This document shows positions 16,508-24,174 of a stretch of DNA of 42,359 bases, in pieces. The notes below the pieces were generated by a model that worked only from the letters and a program-made list of their open reading frames with translations, did not search any database and was not told the DNA's origin. The stretch spans positions 1-42,359 of the forward strand of contig JBBDIM010000047.1 in assembly GCA_040880405.1 (NCBI GenBank). The letters are read 5' to 3'. The translations under genes were made by a program, and so were the position numbers. How positions within the stretch are numbered: position 1 is the stretch's first letter; every line of letters starts with the position of its first letter. The DNA comes from JBBDIM01 sp040880405. Lineage in GTDB: Bacteria; Planctomycetota; Planctomycetia; Pirellulales; Pirellulaceae.

Positions 16508-17998
16508 ATGAAAATCGCATTTTCCACATTCATGACAATCGCCCTCTGCGGATGGCTGACCACCGAGGCCTCCGCGCAGTTGTGCGGGCCTTCCTACCGT
16601 GTCGTGACCAAGGTCATCTACGAAGAGGAACCGGTCACGGTCCGGCGGTTGGAGTACGAAACCGTTACGCGGCCGCGGGAGGTGACCACCTACCGTCCGG
16701 TGACCGAAACCCAAATGCGCGAGCGCAGGGTGACTGTCGCGCGACCGGTGACCGAGACCTCCGAGCGGGAGGAACGTCACCGCGTGCTGCGGCCCGTTTG
16801 GGAAGAGCAGATCCGAGACGAGAGCTTCGACCGCGTCCGGATGGTCTCTGAGACCGAAATGCGGGAAGAACGCCGCACGGTGATGCGACCGGTTCAGGAA
16901 ACCCAATTCCGCGAAGAGCAGCGGACGGTTCGTCGTCCGGTGACCGAGACGGTCATGCAAAGCCAGACCCACACGGTCTATCAGCCGCAAACCACCATGC
17001 AAACGCAAATGCAGGACCAGGGTGGCTATGTCAACCAATGGGTGCAACAACCCGGCGCTGTCCGTAATCGATTGCGGTGGACCCAGGGAACCTACTACTT
17101 CGATCAGACCTCACAGCGGGTGATGTACGATCGAGCCGGCTTGCACTGGGTGCCGCAGCAGCAACCGGGACGGCTGGAGATGCAAACCCAGTACGTGCCC
17201 AATGTGGTGGAAACGCAGGTCGCGGTCACCAACTACGTGCCGCAAGAAGTGGTTACCCAGACGCCGGTCCAGCGAATGCGATACGAGGACGAAGTCCAGG
17301 TTCGCCGCGTGCCGGTCCAAGTGACCCGTTTTGAAGCTGCCGAGGAAGTCCGTCAGGTGCCAGTCACCGTGCAGCGTCAGGTGGTCGAGCGAGTCGAGAA
17401 CAAGGTGCCGGTTCGGGTCTGCCGCTGGGTGGAAGAGGAAGTGGTTCGCAAGGTTCCCATCACGACTACCCGCATGGTCTACGAGGAAAAAGTAGAGCAG
17501 GTTCCGGTAACCGTTCAGAAGTGGGTGGCCGAGACCAGCACCGTGCAGGAAACCTTCCGCGAACCTCGGTGGGTTGAACACGATGCGATCCGTCGCACTC
17601 CTCGGACGGTTCGAATGCGGATTCCGCTAGATGAATTCGGCAACGAGATCCGGGTCGCCCCGAGTACCATCACCTCAAGGTCCCAGATCATCGAACCGGC
17701 CCCGCAGACGATCATCCGCCCCGCGGCCCCCGCGGAGAGCCAAAAGGCGGCTCCTTCGACTAACGGCAGCAGCAGCGAAGCGGCCGATCAACCGCCGAGC
17801 CTGCGGGCCGATCGTCCGGAGCTAAACGGCAGCGAAGAGCAAGCCGACGAGGATCAACCGGAAACGCAACAAACCCCCATGGATTCGAACAGCTCCGAAA
17901 AGCAGGAACCCCTCCCGGGCCGTTCGACCCGAGACTATCCGCCGATCCCGTTTCGGTATGACGAAGACGCCGACGACGCGAATGGCCCTAGCTTCTAG
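16508..17998 (+). CDS. Secreted YTV-like repeat protein (putative cell-wall protein)
   Basis: This 496-residue exported protein has a signal peptide (MKIAFSTFMTIALCGWL to ASA-Q, cleavage about residue 23). Residues 35-165 hold about six copies of a roughly 18-20 residue repeat with the theme RPVTET-x-x-RE-x-R-x-V. A central WTQGTYYFDQTSQRVMYDR segment follows, then a second array of VPVxVxR-type repeats (about 250-365) and a disordered acidic tail. The pattern of alternating Tyr/Thr/Val, Pro and charged residues matches YTV-domain proteins reported from planctomycete cell walls; I recall that family from memory. It is probably a structural wall or envelope component. A perfect palindrome downstream (18023-18061) should terminate it. 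Confidence 0.78.
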   Translation: MKIAFSTFMTIALCGWLTTEASAQLCGPSYRVVTKVIYEEEPVTVRRLEYETVTRPREVTTYRPVTETQMRERRVTVARPVTETSEREERHRVLRPVWEEQIRDESFDRVRMVSETEMREERRTVMRPVQETQFREEQRTVRRPVTETVMQSQTHTVYQPQTTMQTQMQDQGGYVNQWVQQPGAVRNRLRWTQGTYYFDQTSQRVMYDRAGLHWVPQQQPGRLEMQTQYVPNVVETQVAVTNYVPQEVVTQTPVQRMRYEDEVQVRRVPVQVTRFEAAEEVRQVPVTVQRQVVERVENKVPVRVCRWVEEEVVRKVPITTTRMVYEEKVEQVPVTVQKWVAETSTVQETFREPRWVEHDAIRRTPRTVRMRIPLDEFGNEIRVAPSTITSRSQIIEPAPQTIIRPAAPAESQKAAPSTNGSSSEAADQPPSLRADRPELNGSEEQADEDQPETQQTPMDSNSSEKQEPLPGRSTRDYPPIPFRYDEDADDANGPSF

Positions 17999-18022
17999 GA
18001 TGGACACGGCGCGCTGGACAGC

Positions 18023-18061
18023 ATAAATGAGCGGCGGGGTTGAACCCCGCCGCTCATTTAT
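18023..18061. terminator. Perfect 19-bp-stem palindrome (probable terminator)
   Basis: ATAAATGAGCGGCGGGGTT is followed by one G and then its exact reverse complement. The GC-rich core flanked by A/T arms resembles a bidirectional factor-independent terminator, with TTTAT at the 3' side. It starts 25 bp after the stop of the YTV-like gene. Confidence 0.65.
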
Positions 18062-18074
18062 CGTGTTGAACCCC

Positions 18075-18099
18075 GCCGTGTCGGAACCTCCGACACGGC
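18075..18099. repeat. 11-bp inverted repeat downstream of the terminator
   Basis: GCCGTGTCGGA and its exact reverse complement are separated by ACC. It directly follows the 18023-18061 palindrome, and a second CCCCGCCG lies between the two. It may be part of the same composite repeat or the leader of the RraA-like gene. Confidence 0.5.
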
Positions 18100-18186
18100 A
18101 CTCTTGCGTTACGATGCCGCCAAGGCGAAGATGAGGGACCGACGAAACTCCCCCCTTCCCCTTCTCACAGGCACCCGTTTCTTCTC

Positions 18187-18912
18187 ATGGACAAAACGAG
18201 CCAACTGCTAGACGCGCTCCGGCAGATCGATACCCCCACGGTCAGCAACGTCATCGAGCTGTTCGATGTGATTCCCCGCAACCGTGGCTACACTGATGGC
18301 CGCATCAAGGCCCAGTTCCCGGACCTGGAACCGATGGTCGGTTTCGCGGCGACGGCCACGTTCCGCTCCGATCAACCACCGGCCGGCGGCGATGCCTACG
18401 CCAGCTTAGAGCGGCAGGTAGAGCAGATCGCCGCCATGGGTGGCCCGGCGGTGGTGGTGTTTCAAGACATCGACGACCCACCGGTCTCGGCCACCTTCGG
18501 CGAAGTGATGTGCTCCACCTACAAAGCGTTTGGCTCGTCCGGCCTGATCACCTCCGGCGCGGGCCGCGATATCGAACAGGTCCGCCGGCTCGACTACCCC
18601 GTGTTCACCGGCGGCACGATCTGCTCGCACGCCTACTGCCACATCCTGCACCTCGGCATGCCGGTCCGCGTCGGCGGCCTGAACATCAGCCAAGGGGAAC
18701 TCTTGCACGGCGACGCCAACGGCGTGACGCGAATCCCGATGGAAATCGCCGACGAGATCCCGCAAGCCGCGAAAGACTTTGTGACGGCGGAGCAGATCAT
18801 GCTCGACTACGTCTGGGCCCCCGGCGAAAAATCCGCCACGGAATTCGCGGAACGCCGCGTGGCGTTTCAAGCGGAGGTGAAGAAGCTGAGAGGGCGACTT
18901 TCGCGGGGATAG
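18187..18912 (+). CDS. RraA-like family protein
   Basis: This 241-residue protein is of the RraA/4-hydroxy-4-methyl-2-oxoglutarate aldolase superfamily. The central region (GEVMCSTYKAFGSSGLITSGAGRDIEQV, then YPVFTGGTICSHAY) matches the fold's conserved G-x-x-x-x-A-x-x-x-G and R-D segments. VGGLNISQGELLHGDANGVTRIP carries the conserved D-x-x-G-V near the C-terminus. Family members are either metal-dependent aldolases or regulators of RNase E. The substrate-binding GxGxRD motif (GAGRD) needed by the aldolases is present, so an enzyme is more likely than a pure RNase E regulator. The gene appears monocistronic. Confidence 0.8.
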   Translation: MDKTSQLLDALRQIDTPTVSNVIELFDVIPRNRGYTDGRIKAQFPDLEPMVGFAATATFRSDQPPAGGDAYASLERQVEQIAAMGGPAVVVFQDIDDPPVSATFGEVMCSTYKAFGSSGLITSGAGRDIEQVRRLDYPVFTGGTICSHAYCHILHLGMPVRVGGLNISQGELLHGDANGVTRIPMEIADEIPQAAKDFVTAEQIMLDYVWAPGEKSATEFAERRVAFQAEVKKLRGRLSRG

Positions 18913-18934
18913 GAGAGCGGGAAAATGTCCTCTA

Positions 18935-18962
18935 TTGACGAACTAAAAAAAGGACATATAAT
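18935..18962 (+). promoter_or_regulatory. Near-consensus sigma-70 promoter of the two-gene cassette
   Basis: TTGACG (18935-18940) and TATAAT (18957-18962) are separated by 16 bp, with an A-rich spacer. The predicted transcription start is about 18969. This is the best promoter match in the window, and it lies 45 bp ahead of the 19007 gene. Confidence 0.75.
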
Positions 18963-18967
18963 CCAAC

Positions 18968-18988
18968 TGTGGAGCCAGCGTCTCCACA
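18968..18988. promoter_or_regulatory. Operator-like inverted repeat over the transcription start
   Basis: A perfect 7-bp inverted repeat TGTGGAG-N7-CTCCACA spans the predicted start site, directly after the -10 box. An XRE-type regulator encoded by the second gene of the cassette is the obvious candidate to bind it and repress its own operon. Confidence 0.6.
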
Positions 18989-19006
18989 CAATAGCGAGGA
19001 GAGGTT

Positions 19007-19297
19007 GTGGCCTTTAGCCTACGAATCGCCCTCGTCTATAGCAGGGCTCGCTGGAAAGTCAAAATCCGGGATAAAGAGACTCGCGAGCCACCCCATGCGA
19101 CCATCATCCATGGCACGAGGGCTTGGCGAATCGACCTGCGGACTGGCGAGTTCATGGATTCCCGGCCCGATCCTTCGGAAGTGCCAACCGAGCTCGTCAA
19201 CTTCATTCGGCAAGATGATACTTGGCAGCGACTTCGCCGAGAGTGGGATCGCATGTATCCCAACAATCCGGTCACTGAAAGTGAAGATGAAGGGTAG
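19007..19297 (+). CDS. DUF4160-like protein, putative first component of a toxin-antitoxin-like cassette
   Basis: This 96-residue basic/acidic protein begins FSLRIALVYSRARWKVKIRDKETREPPHATIIHG and continues AWRIDLRTGEFMDS. It resembles DUF4160-type proteins, in which a short strand pair ends in PxHxH/PPH and is followed by I-D-L-x-T-G. The remainder is helical (VPTELVNFIRQDDTWQRLRREWDRMYPNNP). The GTG start at 19007 is fixed by a strong AGGAGAGG 3 nt upstream. It is three bases from the next gene, and the two share the promoter and operator just upstream. Whether it is the toxin or an accessory partner is inference; the family has no firmly known activity that I can name. Confidence 0.7.
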   Translation: MAFSLRIALVYSRARWKVKIRDKETREPPHATIIHGTRAWRIDLRTGEFMDSRPDPSEVPTELVNFIRQDDTWQRLRREWDRMYPNNPVTESEDEG

Positions 19298-19300
19298 GCG

Positions 19301-20119
19301 ATGAAAATAGCTCCAACAACACAACAATCCGACTTGATTCTGCTTGACCGCGCCAAGCAACGCCCTGCCCTCTTCGCGCCGCTAAGTCCCCGTGTGGTCA
19401 CATCACTGACAGACTTACGGAATTCGGTCAGCCTGGCCACGAAAGATTCTTTGTGGGTGAGCTACTCCAGTGATCTCACGGACGGACTGGTAAGCAGCGT
19501 CTCTGAGAGTCCTCACGTTTTGGGATGCGGGCTATTCGTTCATGCTCTCGACATGAAAGCGATTCCGCCTCTGAACTCGGCATTCCGGCGGATTGCGTTT
19601 GCAACAGATGGTGGTTTTATTTCCGCCGACGATCTGGCCGAGGTACTTCAGGCGGAGCACCGCGCGAATTTGTTTATTGGCGGCGTTGTGAACAACAGCA
19701 CACGGACCATCACCTTCTGGCGCGGCGACCTGAAGTCGCTTACCGTACCCTTCTCGTCCTTTGAGAAATCGGGCGATGGCACCAAGCCCAATTTTGGCCA
19801 GTTTTCAATCATTGATTGCGGGCAAACCGTTCAACTCGGAACCTATGAAGCGGCGGTCGATGCCATTCTGTATGAGCATGACCCGCGGTATCGCCGTGAA
19901 ATTTCGAAACAGCGGCTGACCGAAGACCGAACCTTCGGGGCCGCGCTCCGCCGATTGCGGAAACAGCGTGGCCTCCGCCGCGAAGATTTTGAGCCCGATC
20001 TATCGGCCAAGTCGATTGCGCGGATCGAACAAGGAAAGATAAAACGCGTTCGATCCACGACCTTGGCGGCACTCGCCAAGCGATTAAACGTCCCCGCCCA
20101 AGAGATCGCCTCGTTTTAG
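19301..20119 (+). CDS. DUF2442-like/XRE helix-turn-helix regulator, putative antitoxin
   Basis: This is a 272-residue two-part protein. Residues about 1-205 form an uncharacterised domain; its end (ITFWRGDLKSLTVPFSSFE, then FGQFSIIDCGQTVQLGTYEAA) resembles DUF2442, a family often found next to DUF4160 proteins. Residues about 212-272 are a standard XRE/Cro helix-turn-helix (FGAALRRLRKQRGLRREDF, LSAKSIARIEQGKIKRVRSTT, LAALAKRLNVP). The arrangement, a DNA-binding second gene with an operator-like repeat at the promoter, fits autoregulation. An N-terminal extension this large is unusual for an antitoxin. An alternative is a stand-alone regulator with a ligand-sensing domain. Confidence 0.75.
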   Translation: MKIAPTTQQSDLILLDRAKQRPALFAPLSPRVVTSLTDLRNSVSLATKDSLWVSYSSDLTDGLVSSVSESPHVLGCGLFVHALDMKAIPPLNSAFRRIAFATDGGFISADDLAEVLQAEHRANLFIGGVVNNSTRTITFWRGDLKSLTVPFSSFEKSGDGTKPNFGQFSIIDCGQTVQLGTYEAAVDAILYEHDPRYRREISKQRLTEDRTFGAALRRLRKQRGLRREDFEPDLSAKSIARIEQGKIKRVRSTTLAALAKRLNVPAQEIASF

Positions 20120-20216
20120 GAGCGACGGAAAAGCAACAACCCCATTCCGCTCGACAAAACCGACCTGCACAGGTCTAATTCAACCTGGAACGTTACTCAC
20201 TAGGAAGGATTCCGCC

Positions 20217-20393
20217 ATGAACCCGCGTCGATTGTTTGCTTGCCAGATGGTTTTGATTGGGCTGTTTACCTTGTTCGGGATTGGGCTACTTGCCACATCG
20301 GCCGAGCAGCAGCAGCAGCTGCTCGATTGCCAGATTTTGGAATACAAGTCACTGGTCGGCGATTTGATCGATCGTCAGCGCTGTTGCCTCTAA
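20217..20393 (+). CDS. 58-residue membrane peptide
   Basis: This small open frame encodes one hydrophobic segment, MVLIGLFTLFGIGLLAT, after a short basic N-terminus (MNPRRLF), then a QQQQ run and a polar tail with three cysteines (LLDCQ, RQRCCL). It is preceded by AGGAAGGA 7 nt before the ATG, one of the best ribosome-binding sites in the window. It could be a signal-peptide or single-pass membrane peptide. No family is recognisable. About 390 bp without another supported gene follow, with only a weak stem (20477-20495, GTCCCTT/AAGGGAC). Confidence 0.55.
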   Translation: MNPRRLFACQMVLIGLFTLFGIGLLATSAEQQQQLLDCQILEYKSLVGDLIDRQRCCL

Positions 20394-20785
20394 TTTTGGC
20401 CGCTGGCACAATCCGGGTACCCAAACTGGCCCGCACGGCGTATACTACCGTAATTGATGAATTTTCGCGGCTGTACGTCCCTTCACAAAAGGGACACATG
20501 TCGCCGCCGCTCGCTGGATTGTGGCCAGCGATCCGGGTCTCTTTGCCCGGCACCTTCTGCTGATCGGTTACCTATGTTTCCGGTACGAAGGTGGATTCTA
20601 CGGAGGACAACGTATCACGTCTCTCCAGGCCGAAGTGATGCATGGGCTTAACTTGCCCGCTTGCTTTGCCCAACGATGAAAACCACGAGCCCTACCGCGG
20701 GCAATTTTTCACCATCGTGGTCCTTCCCAGCGGATGCGGAGGACACCCCAAGGCTAAACCCATTATCGAAACCAAAAACGCGACC

Positions 20786-21214
20786 ATGCTCGACTCCAAC
20801 AATCCCGCCGCCGAGCATGTCACCCATGCCGCCAAACTGCTCACCAAGCTCAAAAAGACGGGCCAAAAGATGTCGGTCAGTCCGACCGCCGCCCGCAAAA
20901 AGATGCTGAAAGATTCGCTCGCGGACTTCCACGACCTGAGACAGCTCGCGATGGACCAATTCACCGGCAACGTGAACTACCTGATGCAGACGATCGACCA
21001 GTTCGAAACGGCGATGCGGGACCTCTCAGAACTGGGCAATGGCCAAGTCACCGTCGACCGCCGCCGCTCGGCCGGCCCCTGCCCCGTGTGCAACCATCCC
21101 ACCTCGTACATGCCCAAACATGGCATCGTGGAATGCCGACAATGCACAAAAAACTTCCGCGCGATCCACAGTAAGCTTGATGCGAGCGAAGGGTTTGGGA
21201 CCTGGGCGGTTTAA
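20786..21214 (+). CDS. Zinc-ribbon hypothetical protein
   Basis: This 142-residue protein has a helical, lysine-rich N-terminal part (AAKLLTKLKKTGQKMSVS, DSLADFHDLRQLAMDQF) and a C-terminal zinc-ribbon-like CPVC-x(14)-CRQC. It ends KNFRAIHSKL and resembles small nucleic-acid or protein-binding adaptors. The ATG at 20786 is preferred; upstream in-frame codons to 20642 do not look like protein. Its stop overlaps the stop of the convergent catalase-family gene in the tetranucleotide TTAA (21211-21214). Confidence 0.6.
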   Translation: MLDSNNPAAEHVTHAAKLLTKLKKTGQKMSVSPTAARKKMLKDSLADFHDLRQLAMDQFTGNVNYLMQTIDQFETAMRDLSELGNGQVTVDRRRSAGPCPVCNHPTSYMPKHGIVECRQCTKNFRAIHSKLDASEGFGTWAV

Positions 21215-22245
21215 GCGGTTCGCCAGGCCGCTGAGGTCTCATAGGCTGCCCGCCTCACTCGATTGATTCCTCCTAACGGTTGATGCTCGACGAGGGCGTT
21301 CCAAGGGTTGAACGAGAGATCGTCGCCGAGTCCCTGCGGGGAGGTGTCGAGCCGTTGTGCCGGAATCTCCAGATGGGCGACGCTCTGGTAAGGCGACTCC
21401 GCCTCGGGCCATTCGACGGTTGCATCCTCGATCGGCATCGAGTCGCGGTTCGTCCATAATTGGACCTGAAACTCGAAAGTCAAAGCGCCGCCTCGTAGCG
21501 TTTTGGCCAGGGCTTCTCGAAACGCCTCGGGCCGAGTTGCCAAAGCGGGGAAGAGGCTCTTTTGTGAATTCGGGACTCCGGCGGCCGGTCGGAGGCGAAA
21601 CTTGGCGACGTACTGCCCGAATCGAAAGGGAGCCATGCTGTAATACGTGAGGGCCGCCGGGGAGCTTGAGAACTGAGTGGCGACCTGCGCGGCCGCTAAG
21701 GCCTCTCGCCACCGCCAGTCGCTCGGGTTCCAGCTTCCAGCGGTGAATGTCTCCGCCGCGGCCAGCGGTAGGCGAACTCCCTGGAGCCGCACCTGTTGCA
21801 GGCGGAGATAATCTTTCACGTCCTTCGCCACAAAGGTGGGATGATTGGCAAAGACAAAGTCCTGGGTCGAGGGCTCCACGACACCCGGCAGAAGAAACGT
21901 TCCCGCGACCCCTTGGACCTTGATCGCCACCCCACGGGCATCCGGCACAGCGTCCGGCTGGGCCCAGGGGCTGGAACTGGAAAACCGAATCACCGCCGGA
22001 TAGGTCGTCTCATCTCGGAAGAGCCCCTCGCGGAGCGTTGAATCCAAGCCAGGCAAGACCTTTAGTTCGGCGACGGGGCAGCCGTGCGATTTGACATGCA
22101 CATCCCGGCGGCGCTCTCCGCTAGTGCCCTCGTCACGTTTCAGAAGGTTGCGCAGGGCCTGAACTACCTTGTGAATCTCCTCCACCTCGTCAGGCGGGAC
22201 GGATTCGACGTCCGGCGAATAAAGCAAGGGCAAGCGGTGCGACAT
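21211..22245 (-). CDS. Catalase-family protein (y4iL-like)
   Basis: This 344-residue protein is of the catalase superfamily, the smaller y4iL-like group rather than classical catalase (which is about 480-750 residues). The N-terminal RDVHVKSHGCPVAELKV contains the histidine that corresponds to the catalytic His of catalases. RFSSSSPWAQPDAVPDARGVAIKV and the QDFVFANHPTFVAKDVKDYL segment follow the family pattern. The C-terminal SFNPWNALVEHQPLGGINRVRRAAY is a family hallmark. The proximal heme-ligand tyrosine region could not be confirmed by eye. The ATG at 22245, with GGAGG about 10 nt upstream, is chosen over a TTG at 22266. Activity as a peroxidase or oxidase is inference. Confidence 0.82.
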   Translation of the reverse strand: MSHRLPLLYSPDVESVPPDEVEEIHKVVQALRNLLKRDEGTSGERRRDVHVKSHGCPVAELKVLPGLDSTLREGLFRDETTYPAVIRFSSSSPWAQPDAVPDARGVAIKVQGVAGTFLLPGVVEPSTQDFVFANHPTFVAKDVKDYLRLQQVRLQGVRLPLAAAETFTAGSWNPSDWRWREALAAAQVATQFSSSPAALTYYSMAPFRFGQYVAKFRLRPAAGVPNSQKSLFPALATRPEAFREALAKTLRGGALTFEFQVQLWTNRDSMPIEDATVEWPEAESPYQSVAHLEIPAQRLDTSPQGLGDDLSFNPWNALVEHQPLGGINRVRRAAYETSAAWRTA

Positions 22246-22436
22246 CGATCGGCTGCCTCCAGGCAAATTTCGTTCTACAAAGGGAAAGGGGGCGGCTCGT
22301 CAGCATTATAGACTCGGGAACTCAGGCGGCCAGTCTTCCGCTTTTCAGTCTCTGGCCTGCCACGGCGTCTGGCGTAGAATCCCCAAGTAGACGTTGTTGA
22401 CGGTCACCCTGGTGACGCTGGGATGAGAGGAATCGG

Positions 22437-23318
22437 ATGACTCCGGAAGAGATCCCCGTTCAAATATCGCAACTCCCGGCCCAAGGCCTGAACCTGGAAG
22501 TGGCCGAGGCGGGCCCGGCCGAGGGGCCGCTGGTGATTCTCCTGCATGGGTTTCCCGATTTGTGGCAGGGCTGGCACTTTCAGATCGAGCCCCTCACCAC
22601 TGCCGGTTTTCACCTGCTGCTGCCGAACCTGCGGGGCTACGGAGAGAGCGACAAGCCGCAGGGGATTGCGGCTTACGATCTCGACCGGTTGGCCGAAGAT
22701 ATTGTTGCACTGGCCGACTCCCAAGGCCGCGACAAATTTTATCTCGTGGGGCACGACTGGGGCGGAATCGTCGCTTGGTGGGTCGCGGCGCGATTTCCGG
22801 AGCGGATTGAGCGGCTGGCGGTCCTGGCCGCCCCGCACCCTGGGATCTTCAAAACCTATCTGCTGCGGCACCCGATGCAGATCCTCCGCAGTTGGTACAT
22901 TGGCTCGTTTCAGATTCCGTGGCTGCCAGAGACGCTCCTCAGGGCCAAGAACTACGCCCTGTTGAGAAAGGCGGTCGAGTCGACCAGCCTGCCTGGCACC
23001 TTCGACGAGAGCGACTGGCGCTACCTGATCGCCGGGTGGTCCCAGCCGGGTGCCCTGACCGGGATGCTCAACTACTACCGAGCGATCGCCCGCCGCCGCG
23101 AAGCATCACTCCGGCTCCCCATCCCCATGCCGACCCTCATCCTCTTCGGCCGCCACGATCCGGCCGAAGAACCAGGGCTGGCCGAGGCCAGCCTGGCAAT
23201 GTGCGATCGTGCCAAAGTGGTAATCATGGAAGAGGCTCGGCACTGGATTCAAAGAGAAGAGGCCGAGCGCGTCAACGAAGAGCTGGTGTTGTTTTTGACG
23301 AAGGTGCGGGAGGATTGA
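22437..23318 (+). CDS. Alpha/beta hydrolase, epoxide hydrolase-like
   Basis: This 293-residue alpha/beta hydrolase has the HGFPDLW oxyanion motif (residues 37-43) and the nucleophile Asp107 in GHDWGG. A lid region contains LRAKNYALLRKA and SQPGALTGMLNYYRA, and the remaining catalytic residues are the Asp in FGRHDP (about 239) and the His in ARHWIQ (about 268). A nucleophilic Asp in GHDWGG with a tyrosine-containing lid is the pattern of soluble epoxide hydrolases, and haloalkane dehalogenase is the main alternative. The tyrosine NYY fits the epoxide-opening role. The start ATG lies about 190 bp from the divergent catalase-family gene. Confidence 0.88.
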   Translation: MTPEEIPVQISQLPAQGLNLEVAEAGPAEGPLVILLHGFPDLWQGWHFQIEPLTTAGFHLLLPNLRGYGESDKPQGIAAYDLDRLAEDIVALADSQGRDKFYLVGHDWGGIVAWWVAARFPERIERLAVLAAPHPGIFKTYLLRHPMQILRSWYIGSFQIPWLPETLLRAKNYALLRKAVESTSLPGTFDESDWRYLIAGWSQPGALTGMLNYYRAIARRREASLRLPIPMPTLILFGRHDPAEEPGLAEASLAMCDRAKVVIMEEARHWIQREEAERVNEELVLFLTKVRED

Positions 23319-23393
23319 ACCAACTCGGCTGAGTGGTCAGAATGATGAATCCCCGCTTCGCACCTTTTTACGTCAACCGGATCATCCTCTGCC

Positions 23394-23984
23394 ATGTCCA
23401 TCAATCCCTACGAGTCTCCGTCGGAATCTACATCGCCTGGACTCGAACCGGATGCCGATGATGCGGTACTGCGGTTCGAGGTCCAAATAGAGGATGTGAA
23501 GGCGTTTCAGCAGTATTACTACCGACACTCGCGGGCCATGCGGAAGCGAAGATACATTTCGATGGCGATTTGGGGTTTCGCCTTTTTCGCAATGAACTAC
23601 CTCTTGTTCAGGGAAATGCATTGGTTTCTGCAACTCACATTTACCATCGCACTGACAACAATTGCTACCACTTTTTATGTCATTTTGAACAAGTGGAGCT
23701 ATTTCTACCAGTCACGCAATAACCTGAGAAACATGGATCTTTCAGCACTCATTTGTGACCATGAATTGCGTCAGGAGGACGAATTCCTAATCGAAGTCAC
23801 TACCGTAAATGTTTCTCGTCACGCCTACGACAAATTGCATTCCGTTGAAGAATCCCCCAACCATGCCTTCATTTTCATGTCGCCCCTCCAGGCCCACGTC
23901 ATTCCCAAGCAGCGGATCACGCAGGGAGACCTGACTCGTTTCCTGCCACTGCTGCGTGAGCGGATCGAAGCGGCCAAAGGGTGA
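23394..23984 (+). CDS. YcxB-like membrane protein
   Basis: This 196-residue protein has a short acidic N-terminus and two membrane segments (YISMAIWGFAFFAMNYLLF and LQLTFTIALTTIATTFYVIL). A soluble C-terminal beta-rich domain follows, ending HAFIFMSPLQAHVIPKQRI, which matches the YcxB-like (PF14317) pattern I recall. The segment VQIEDVKAFQQYYYRHSR before the first helix is also typical. Function of the family is not known. The TGA stop lies inside the left arm of the palindromic element that follows. Confidence 0.7.
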   Translation: MSINPYESPSESTSPGLEPDADDAVLRFEVQIEDVKAFQQYYYRHSRAMRKRRYISMAIWGFAFFAMNYLLFREMHWFLQLTFTIALTTIATTFYVILNKWSYFYQSRNNLRNMDLSALICDHELRQEDEFLIEVTTVNVSRHAYDKLHSVEESPNHAFIFMSPLQAHVIPKQRITQGDLTRFLPLLRERIEAAKG

Positions 23985-24068
23985 AGAAAGGGGTCAGGAC
24001 TCTTTTTAGGAACACGCTCACCAATGGTCAGCGGGTCGTTAAAAAGAGTCCTGACCCCTTTCTTCACC
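23980..24068. repeat. Palindromic element with perfect 29-bp arms, GGGGTCAGGACTC type
   Basis: Arms 23980-24008 and 24040-24068 are exact reverse complements built on GGGGTCAGGACTCTTTTT. The 31-bp loop contains a second, slightly imperfect stem (CGCTCACCA/TGGTCAGCG). This GGGTCAGGACTC-type palindrome is the kind seen near REP-associated tyrosine transposases (RAYTs), but no transposase is in the window. The left arm includes the TGA stop of the YcxB-like gene. Confidence 0.8.
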
Positions 24069-24174
24069 GCCACCTCGGAGCAGACGCCGCAATTCGCTAG
24101 AATGGAATCTCCACCCTTTCGCGCCAGGGGGCGAGGGGATAGATTGAGCGGTTTTTTTGAGCAAGCGGGATCTT

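Noticed and set aside
20477..20495. A terminator after the 58-residue peptide gene
   Set aside because: The 7-bp stem is real, but it lies 84 bp after the stop and has no T-tract, so I did not list it separately.
22356..22375. A hairpin GTCACC/GGTGAC before the epoxide hydrolase gene
   Set aside because: The loop of two bases is too small to form and the stem is short, so no regulatory role is claimed.
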